From NCBI GenBank assembly GCA_030832695.1, contig JAURIP010000073.1, positions 1-7,373 on the forward strand: a DNA stretch of 7,373 bases, read 5' to 3'. Shown here one piece after another: positions 1 through 5,805 of this stretch. Origin of the DNA: Sediminibacterium sp. GTDB taxonomy: Bacteria; Bacteroidota; Bacteroidia; Chitinophagales; Chitinophagaceae. The notes under the pieces were generated by a model. It was not told the DNA's origin, searched no databases, and saw only the letters and a list, made by a program, of their open reading frames with translations. Positions within the stretch are counted from its first letter, which is position 1; every line of letters begins with the position of its first letter. A program made the translations under genes and the position numbers.

Positions 1-443
1 ACTTGCGCTGTGTAAGGCAATAAGTCACTTACCCAGGTATTACTTTTTCCATGCTGTTTAAAGTTTGCGAAAGAGGAGGCAATAGGTAGTAAAGCTTGAC
101 TGGCACTCATTCCTGTTAAGCGTTGCCCATTACGAATCGAATCAGGTAAGCCCTGTCCTTGCATTTTTATTAAGCCTGGTTTGTAATCAAAAGTTTCAAA
201 TTGTGAAGGGCCACCACTCATAAATAAATACACCACGCGTTTTGCTTTAGGCGCGATGGTAGGCAAGGCGTCTAATATTTGTTGTTCAAAAGTTTTTGTT
301 GAAATACTACTACTTAATAAGGTACCCAATGCCATCGCGCCCATACCGCCTGCTGTACTTTTCAAAAAATTGCGACGTTCAATTTTTTTATTGATGGCGT
401 CAAATTCTTGATTATATATTTTAAAATCATTTTCTTTTCTCAT
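1..443 (-). CDS. DUF1501 protein, Tat-exported, partial (C-terminus outside window)
   Basis: The reading frame starts with ATG at 443 and stays open to base 1, giving the first 147 residues of a protein that is usually about 430-490 residues long. Residues 22-28 read ERRNFLK, a twin-arginine (Tat) export motif (R23, R24), followed by a short Gly/Ala/Leu-rich segment (about 30-45). Residues 69-89 (RVVYLFMSGGPSQ, then ETFDYKP) match the hallmark N-terminal motif of DUF1501. That family has an alkaline phosphatase/sulfatase-like fold and is normally encoded beside DUF1549/DUF1553 cytochromes, as here. The product should therefore be exported folded, probably with metal bound, to the periplasm. 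Its substrate is unknown. It is the third gene of the operon, 4 bp after the preceding stop. The start is supported by an AAAAGG site seven bases upstream. No internal break is visible. The family call is firm; any hydrolase activity is inferred. Confidence 0.9.
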   Translation of the reverse strand, partial: MRKENDFKIYNQEFDAINKKIERRNFLKSTAGGMGAMALGTLLSSSISTKTFEQQILDALPTIAPKAKRVVYLFMSGGPSQFETFDYKPGLIKMQGQGLPDSIRNGQRLTGMSASQALLPIASSFANFKQHGKSNTWVSDLLPYTAQ

Positions 444-447
444 AAAC

Positions 448-456
448 TTACCTTTT
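448..456 (-). promoter_or_regulatory. Ribosome binding site for the DUF1501 gene, embedded in the upstream stop region
   Basis: The last codons of the upstream gene (AAA AGG TAA) contain AAAAGG, which ends seven bases before the DUF1501 ATG at 443. The site supports this start and suggests that translation of the two genes is coupled, because the ribosome terminating on the upstream gene sits on the binding site of the next. Shine-Dalgarno sites are often weak in Bacteroidota, so this match is better than most in the window. Confidence 0.5.
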
Positions 457-3400
457 AGTAATGGTTGCATCTGAATTTAATATAGTGCTTGCGACGACAC
501 TATTTGCGGCTACCCAATAGGGGTCTAATGTTTTATCAATTTTATATAATCCAGTATTGATCCATCCTTTAATTTTATTTGGGTAGGCTTTAAACTTATT
601 GTATTCCGATTGTTGCAATGCATATAATAATGCCATCTGTTTTGTTGTGGGGGTGGTTCCTGTAAGTTGTTGATAGGCTTTACTAATAGCGGCTGCTGTG
701 TTTTGTTGTTTGGTGATGCTTTCTCCAATGACTTTAGCTGCTTCAATAAAAGTGGGATCATTTAAAGTAACCAAAGCTTGTAATGGTGTGTTGGTGGATT
801 GTCTACGAACCAAACAAGATGCCCTGGTGGGCCCATCAAAATTAGCAAGGGTTGGATTAGGAACCGTTCTTTTTAAAACAATATAAAGGCTTCTTCTATA
901 TACCTGATCAGTACTGTCCTGATTATATTTGGTCCCATTAATTTCCCATAGTCCTTCTGGTTGATACGGATACACACTTTTACCCCCCAATTTTTTATTT
1001 AACAATCCACTTGCCGTTAACGCATTGTCACGAATCATTTCTGCAGACAATCGCATTGAAGGGCCTCTAGCTAATAATTTATTTTCTGGATCTTTTTCAT
1101 TGAGCAAAGGACTCGCTTTTGAATCCTGCTGATAAGTCGCAGACATCACAATGAGTTTATTTAATTTTTTGATATCCCAGTTGTTATCTCTTAATTCAAT
1201 CGCCAACCAATCTAATAAATCCAAATGACTGGGCATTTCACCTTGGTTGCCAAAATCTTCGGCCGTTTTAACTAATCCTTTACCAAAAAAGTTTTGCCAT
1301 AAATGATTTACCGCAACTCTTGCAGTTAAAGGATTGCGGGTATCTGTTAACCACTGTGCTAGTCCATATCTATTTTTTGGAAGTTGACTTGGGAAGGGTA
1401 ATATTTTTTCTGGCGTGTTTGGAAATACTTGTTTTGCAGGCGCATCATATTGCCCCCTGTTTAATAAAAAAGTTTTTTTAGGTTGTTGCATTTCTTGCAT
1501 CACCATTAATTCTTTGATATGCTCGGTTGAATCTGATAATAATTTTCGTTGTGTTTGCAGCGCAAGAGTTGCATTTTTAATAGCAACATTCACTACTGAG
1601 TTGTAATAATCTTTTAAAACGGAAATATCATCCGTGCTTAATTCGACCCTGGTTTTTTTTGTGATTAAATCCCAATTTGATTTTTTTGCCAATACTTTTA
1701 TTTCAAAAGGAGTTAACGCTCGGTTATATACACTAATGTCATCTATTTTTCCTCCCTTCATTCCAAAACCTCGGCCCCAGCCGCCTATTTGCAATCCCGG
1801 TTCGTCCTTTGAAAAAAACACAATGTCTTTATATAACTGATCAATTTGTGTTTCCATTTTTAATGGCGATCCATCTACAAATAAATTTAGTCCCTTTGCA
1901 GTGGAGGAGCCATCATAGGTCATCGTGAGTTGTATCCATTGATTACGGGGTATATCATTTAATGACACTTTAGTTATAGCATTGGAAGGCGCCGTATGTG
2001 CCATAGTCATTTCAAGTCGATTGTTTTTTAAATAAACATTATACCCTTTGAAATTATATAACCTTTCCATATTGCTTTTATGAAATATAACTCCTTCCTT
2101 CATTTCCTTGGAGATGTTCATCCAAATCCCAATCGAAAAAGGATCCGATTTTCTAAAAACGCCCACCTCTTTTAAATCTAAATAGGTATCCCCTGTTAAA
2201 TATAAACTTTGGTTATTACCATTTCTTTCAAAAATTAGGGGTTCGCTTTTGCTGTCTCCGTCGCGACGTAAGGCGGCAGTTTTACTATTGTTGACACTAT
2301 TTTTTAACGAATCCTCAAAATCATAAAAGCCTTGTAAATTTTCAGTGGGTATACCCTTACTAGAAATTGTTTTATATTTTTCCTGTTGTATCCATTCATT
2401 AAATTCATTCGTTGCATTTTCATAGCTCAATTTTAATTGTGCTTCTTTTTCTTTGACCAATGAATTTATATATTGAATTGTTTTTTCTTGTTCAGCGGAA
2501 GGAAGCATTAATGTGGGTGTTGGCATGTCATCATTCCAAGATATTTGTCCCGCTTCACGAATGTTATTAAAAAAACTATACAACTGATAATAATTTTCCT
2601 GCGAAACCGGATCATATTTATGATCATGACATCTTGCACAGCCTACCGATATGGATATAAATGCATCCCCAAAAGTATTGGTTCGATCCATCACATATTC
2701 TGTTTGAAATTCTTCTTCTATAATTCCCCCCTCCATATTTTGTTGGTGATTACGATTAAATGCAGTTGCAATAATCATATCCTTTGTAGGCGAAGGCATT
2801 AAATCACCCGCTAGCTGATAGTGGATGAAATTTTTATAAGACATATTATCGTTAAAAGCACGAATCACCCAATCGCGATATACCGACATATCTCTTGTTC
2901 TATCTACGGTATATCCATAGGAATCGGCATAACGTGCCAAGTCCAACCACTGTGTTGCCATTTTTTCACCATAATGCGGGGAGCTTAATAATCGATCCAC
3001 TTGTTTTTCATAAGCATTCGAACTTTTATCATTGACAAAACTGTTGATTTCATCAATGGTCGGAGGCAGGCCTGTTAAATCCAATGAAACGCGTCTTAGT
3101 AAAAGCTCTTTGGAGGCTGCGGGACTAGGCTGTAAGCCTTCTCGTTGCAACCTGCTCAATATAAAATTATCAATAGGGTTATTTACCTGTAAATTAAAGA
3201 TGTCGGGAATGGCCCTTTTTTGTGGAGTAACAAAAGCCCAATGTGGTTTATAAACGGCACCCGTTTCAATCCATTTGATAAGGATGGCTTTTTCCCTTGC
3301 GCTTAATGATAAGTGCGATTTTGGGTGCGGCATCATATAATCGGGGTCGGAAGATAAAATGCGGTGGTAAAGCTCACTCTTATTTAAATTACCTGGCACA

Positions 3401-3663
3401 ATAGCAAATTTCCCAGGGCTCTCTGGCAAAGGTCCATAGGCCGACGCCTCCATATCTAATCTAAGTCCTGCTTTTTGTTTTGCCTTATCCGGCCCATGAC
3501 ATTTAAAACATTTGTCAGATAGAATTGGTTTTACATCCTCATTGTAATCAATGGTTGCGGGTAAGCTTAGATAAGCTTTGTTTACATCTTCGGGTAATTT
3601 AGAAATGGATTTAAACGCAACAAAAAGGAATCCAAATCCTATAAATAAATAAAGTTTTTTCAT
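448..3663 (-). CDS. Planctomycete-type cytochrome: PSCyt1-DUF1549-LamG-DUF1553 protein
   Basis: This 1071-residue exported protein has an N-terminal hydrophobic segment (about 4-17) that serves as signal peptide or anchor; no lipobox is seen. PSCyt1 (about 38-137) carries the heme motif CFKCH at 52-56 and a possible axial Met in YMMPHP (109-114). DUF1549 (about 162-370) holds a second CxxCH, CARCHDHKYDP, at 342-352. A LamG/concanavalin A-like domain (about 445-655) ends with the typical DDISVYNRALTPFEI. DUF1553 (about 775-1060) includes the signature RRQSTNTPLQALVTLNDP (953-970). These families were first recognised in Planctomycetes and usually sit beside DUF1501, as here. Two c-type hemes and a periplasmic or surface location are inferred; reaction and substrate are unknown. 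The LamG insert suggests binding to a polysaccharide or glycoprotein. The ATG overlaps the upstream TGA (ATGA), and GAG lies five bases before it. Length and domain order are normal, with no frameshift. Confidence 0.93.
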   Translation of the reverse strand: MKKLYLFIGFGFLFVAFKSISKLPEDVNKAYLSLPATIDYNEDVKPILSDKCFKCHGPDKAKQKAGLRLDMEASAYGPLPESPGKFAIVPGNLNKSELYHRILSSDPDYMMPHPKSHLSLSAREKAILIKWIETGAVYKPHWAFVTPQKRAIPDIFNLQVNNPIDNFILSRLQREGLQPSPAASKELLLRRVSLDLTGLPPTIDEINSFVNDKSSNAYEKQVDRLLSSPHYGEKMATQWLDLARYADSYGYTVDRTRDMSVYRDWVIRAFNDNMSYKNFIHYQLAGDLMPSPTKDMIIATAFNRNHQQNMEGGIIEEEFQTEYVMDRTNTFGDAFISISVGCARCHDHKYDPVSQENYYQLYSFFNNIREAGQISWNDDMPTPTLMLPSAEQEKTIQYINSLVKEKEAQLKLSYENATNEFNEWIQQEKYKTISSKGIPTENLQGFYDFEDSLKNSVNNSKTAALRRDGDSKSEPLIFERNGNNQSLYLTGDTYLDLKEVGVFRKSDPFSIGIWMNISKEMKEGVIFHKSNMERLYNFKGYNVYLKNNRLEMTMAHTAPSNAITKVSLNDIPRNQWIQLTMTYDGSSTAKGLNLFVDGSPLKMETQIDQLYKDIVFFSKDEPGLQIGGWGRGFGMKGGKIDDISVYNRALTPFEIKVLAKKSNWDLITKKTRVELSTDDISVLKDYYNSVVNVAIKNATLALQTQRKLLSDSTEHIKELMVMQEMQQPKKTFLLNRGQYDAPAKQVFPNTPEKILPFPSQLPKNRYGLAQWLTDTRNPLTARVAVNHLWQNFFGKGLVKTAEDFGNQGEMPSHLDLLDWLAIELRDNNWDIKKLNKLIVMSATYQQDSKASPLLNEKDPENKLLARGPSMRLSAEMIRDNALTASGLLNKKLGGKSVYPYQPEGLWEINGTKYNQDSTDQVYRRSLYIVLKRTVPNPTLANFDGPTRASCLVRRQSTNTPLQALVTLNDPTFIEAAKVIGESITKQQNTAAAISKAYQQLTGTTPTTKQMALLYALQQSEYNKFKAYPNKIKGWINTGLYKIDKTLDPYWVAANSVVASTILNSDATITKR

Positions 3664-5120
3664 TTTTTCTCAAATTTAAAATCACCTATCTCAATAGTCA
3701 CTTTCGGATGTATTTTTTTAAACTGTTCAATTCCGCTCATCGTCACTTTTGTTTTCCACAAATAAATTTGGGATAAATTCTTTAATGAAGTTAATTGAAT
3801 TAGTCCTTCATCTGAAATATTAGTACCATAAAGATTTAGCTGTTCCAATTGTGACAACTGCTTTATATAGGCCATCCCATCATCGGTGATCAAAGAGTTT
3901 TCTAAATTCAGTTTTTTAATATTTTTTAAATCCGCAACTATTTTTAAATCATTATCATCAATCGCTAAGTTGGCTAATTTTAAAGTTACTAACTGTGTAT
4001 TAATATTTTTTAATGTTTGTAAGCTGGCTTTATTAAAGGGAACTACATTGACAAAATTAGCCATTACAAAATTAGAGCCTTCTGTGATATTGGTTAAAAT
4101 AATATTTTCTTGTTTAAATTCATCAATGATAGCAGGGCTAATAGCTGCAGGGTTGGGTAAGCTTGAAATTTTTTCGAAACCTTTGATATTATTATTTTCA
4201 ATTGAACTCTTTTTTGTTACTCTTATTTCAATTTTTGCGTTTTCTAATTTTGAATCATCTAAAATATTCTTATCCGCTATTTTATTTGCTGCTACAATAT
4301 TGTTTGTTACTTCCTTATTGTTGATGGTGTCAATGATGTCCTCGAAAGATGCACCTGATTTTATCCAGCGTTCAATAATTAAAATTTCATTTTGACTCAA
4401 CTGATGCTTTCCTTTGGGGGGCATGTGTTTTTCGTCATCAAGCGGCAATAGTAAGCTTGTATATAGCGGACTTTTGAAAGTATTACCCGCGAAAAATATC
4501 TTTCCGTTTTTCCCACCCTTCTTAATGTATGCTTCTGCATCTAATCTTAATCCATTTTTTTGTTTAAGTGCAGCGTGACAATTATAACACCTCAATTTTA
4601 ATAAGGGCGCAATTTGTTCTTTATAAACATTATGTGTTTCAATGGTCAATGAATCACTGCCATTTGAAATTGTTTGTGTAATTATTTTTGATGCCCCTAT
4701 CAAAGTATCCGACGAAATAGTGTTGGCTTTTTCATTTGAATTAAATAAATAATTTTCTCCGTGTGTCAGTGTGCCGCCATAGTGACCCGTAATGAAAATA
4801 AGTAGGGTTAATAAAATGGCTAATATTTTTCGATATTGTTTTAATAAATATGCAAGTAATCCTAAAGTAGCTGTAGCGATTCCGGTCCATTGGTGTTTTT
4901 GTACTATTAATGCATCATATTCGCCAGAGTTGGATAATATCCATCCTGCAATACAAGCCAACACTGCACTTATACTTCCAACTAACAAAGCCAATGAAAT
5001 AGGCGTTTTTAAATCAATGCCACTATAATGTTGGTACGCCATCATAAAAACACCCAATAGCAAAATACCAATCGGTAAATGCACAATTAAGGGATGTAAG
5101 TGACCCATGAAATCCAACAT
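3660..5120 (-). CDS. DUF2231-like membrane protein with c-type cytochrome (PSCyt1) and leucine-rich repeats
   Basis: I start this protein at the ATG at 5120 (486 residues). The frame extends to a TTG at 5135, which I consider less likely; an ATG at 5108 is also possible. Four membrane helices (about 8-29, 40-62, 77-93, 98-116) begin with HPLIVHLPIG (H9, H14) and end in GHYGGTLTHGENYL (H113, H120). This His pattern is typical of DUF2231-like membrane domains. A PSCyt1 cytochrome follows (about 165-258), with CYNCH at 178-182 and a possible ligand Met in HMPP (232-235). After a polar linker (about 260-320) come about four 24-residue leucine-rich repeats (about 374-474), the last reading IYLWKTKVT. 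The even helix number puts both ends in the periplasm. It is the first gene of the cytochrome operon. Heme attachment needs a cytochrome c maturation system not seen here. A role as membrane anchor and electron relay for the next gene's product is inferred. Confidence 0.9.
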   Translation of the reverse strand: MLDFMGHLHPLIVHLPIGILLLGVFMMAYQHYSGIDLKTPISLALLVGSISAVLACIAGWILSNSGEYDALIVQKHQWTGIATATLGLLAYLLKQYRKILAILLTLLIFITGHYGGTLTHGENYLFNSNEKANTISSDTLIGASKIITQTISNGSDSLTIETHNVYKEQIAPLLKLRCYNCHAALKQKNGLRLDAEAYIKKGGKNGKIFFAGNTFKSPLYTSLLLPLDDEKHMPPKGKHQLSQNEILIIERWIKSGASFEDIIDTINNKEVTNNIVAANKIADKNILDDSKLENAKIEIRVTKKSSIENNNIKGFEKISSLPNPAAISPAIIDEFKQENIILTNITEGSNFVMANFVNVVPFNKASLQTLKNINTQLVTLKLANLAIDDNDLKIVADLKNIKKLNLENSLITDDGMAYIKQLSQLEQLNLYGTNISDEGLIQLTSLKNLSQIYLWKTKVTMSGIEQFKKIHPKVTIEIGDFKFEKK

Positions 5121-5132
5121 ATTATTTAGATA

Positions 5133-5162
5133 CAAATTAATAGCAATCTAGCGTATAGCAAT
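5133..5162 (-). promoter_or_regulatory. Possible promoter of the cytochrome operon, overlapping a direct repeat
   Basis: On the minus strand ATTG (5162-5159) is followed 18 bases later by TTAATTTG (5140-5133). This is one mismatch from the Bacteroidota -7 element TAnnTTTG, with a spacer one base shorter than the usual 19-21. Transcription would start only a few bases before the ATG at 5120, so a short leader or the ATG at 5108 would be used. The -33 part is poor, and the gene could equally be read through from the GNAT gene 60 bp upstream. Confidence 0.3.
5140..5162. repeat. Pair of 8-bp direct repeats (ATAGCAAT) upstream of the cytochrome operon
   Basis: ATAGCAAT occurs at 5140-5147 and again at 5155-5162 on the plus strand, perfectly conserved and starting 15 bases apart. 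The pair fills the gap between the GNAT stop and the cytochrome operon start and overlaps the proposed promoter. It could be a tandem operator, but one copy pair of eight bases in AT-rich DNA may also arise by chance. Confidence 0.5.
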
Positions 5163-5179
5163 TTAACTATTAAATAGGA

Positions 5180-5692
5180 CTACTTGTTAATTTCATACCT
5201 AAAATTTAGTCTATCCGGTTCTCCAAAATAAGCAACTACCTCCTCCCTAACCTTAACACCACCAATACCTTCCATTGCTTTTTGTGATCGTATGTTATTA
5301 GCCCCTACATAAAATGCAACCTTATCTACAAAATTAAATGCATGGGTAAGCATTAGTTTTTTTACTGCTTTATTGATGGACTTTCCCCAACAACTTCTTG
5401 AAAAAAAGGTATATCCAATTTGAATTTCCTTCATCGCTGCGTCGTATGCGCAATAGCGACTGGATCCCAATGCCTGGCCACTTAATGTATCTCTAATGAT
5501 AAATGCCCCACCTGATTCCATGGCCCCTTTAAAATAATTTGTAAAAGCATCCAATTTATATCTGTCTGGATTGGGATGTTGTTCCCAAATTAAAGGATCA
5601 GAGGCAACCAAGTACAACTCCTCAAAATGTTCTTGCTGCAAGGGTTCTAGCCAAACAAGGTCGTTTTTTAAATTAGTGGGTTGCAGGATCAT
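5180..5692 (-). CDS. GNAT-family N-acetyltransferase (RimJ/RimL-like, Acetyltransf_3 type)
   Basis: This 170-residue cytoplasmic enzyme has the length and layout of the RimJ/RimL-like GNAT group, which transfers acetyl from acetyl-CoA to an amine. The N-terminal part (LVWLEPLQQEHFEELYLVA, 12-30) matches the family's beta-1/alpha-1 region. FIIRDTLSGQALGSSRY (64-80) and KEIQIGYTFFS (88-98) form the central strands. CWGKSINKAVKKLML (101-115) stands where the acetyl-CoA pyrophosphate loop and following helix lie, although the usual second Gly of the Q/RxxGxG/A motif is replaced by Ser. NNIRSQKAMEGIGG (132-145) is the typical C-terminal Asn/Ser motif. The acceptor cannot be deduced. The stop is TAG at 5182-5180. 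The gene lies 60 bp upstream of the cytochrome operon on the same strand and is divergent from the sialidase. No Shine-Dalgarno site is seen, which is not unusual here. The family is firm and the substrate unknown. Confidence 0.9.
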   Translation of the reverse strand: MILQPTNLKNDLVWLEPLQQEHFEELYLVASDPLIWEQHPNPDRYKLDAFTNYFKGAMESGGAFIIRDTLSGQALGSSRYCAYDAAMKEIQIGYTFFSRSCWGKSINKAVKKLMLTHAFNFVDKVAFYVGANNIRSQKAMEGIGGVKVREEVVAYFGEPDRLNFRYEINK

Positions 5693-5805
5693 AACGGAGC
5701 AATTAGCATTTTAATATGCCTACCTCTTAAAATATATAAAAGCGTAATGCATTTTTAATATTTAAATTTACTATATTTTTATCATACCCAAACCGCTCTG
5801 TTCAA
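5693..5805. other. Divergent intergenic spacer (GNAT / sialidase) with near-palindrome
   Basis: This 113-bp, very AT-rich spacer must hold the promoters of both divergent genes. Partial matches to the Bacteroidota -7 element (TATATTTT, last base differing from TAnnTTTG) occur on the plus strand at 5772-5779 for the sialidase and on the minus strand at 5736-5729 for the GNAT gene. Neither has a convincing TTTG at -33. A 14-bp near-palindrome, GCATTTTAATATGC at 5706-5719 (12 of 14 bases symmetric), lies 14 bases before the GNAT start and could be an operator. No terminator-like hairpin is present. Confidence 0.4.

Noticed and set aside
190..200. Glu in place of Asp in the DUF1501 motif (SQFETFDYKP) as a sign of an inactive or divergent enzyme
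   Set aside because: From what I recall of the family, Glu at this position occurs in many members, so it is not a meaningful loss.
525..761. Short open frames opposite or inside the large cytochrome gene (also near 698-886, 1415-1606, 1634-1840, 2545-2802, 3032-3253)
   Set aside because: All overlap the 1071-residue coding region whose domains are continuous; none shows a recognisable domain or start signal.
3886..4395. Plus-strand open frame of 169 codons opposite the LRR/linker part of the membrane cytochrome
   Set aside because: Its hydrophobic composition mirrors the AT-rich Lys/Asn/Ile codons of the real gene on the other strand, it has no start context or family motif, and the minus-strand gene is clearly coding there.
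4792..5028. Plus-strand frame of 78 codons over the membrane helices of the DUF2231-like domain
   Set aside because: It is the antisense shadow of the membrane helices; no start signal and no family resemblance.
5167..5177. CTATTAAATAG hairpin after the GNAT gene as a terminator
   Set aside because: An 11-base AT palindrome with a one-base centre cannot form a stable stem and has no T run; likely chance.
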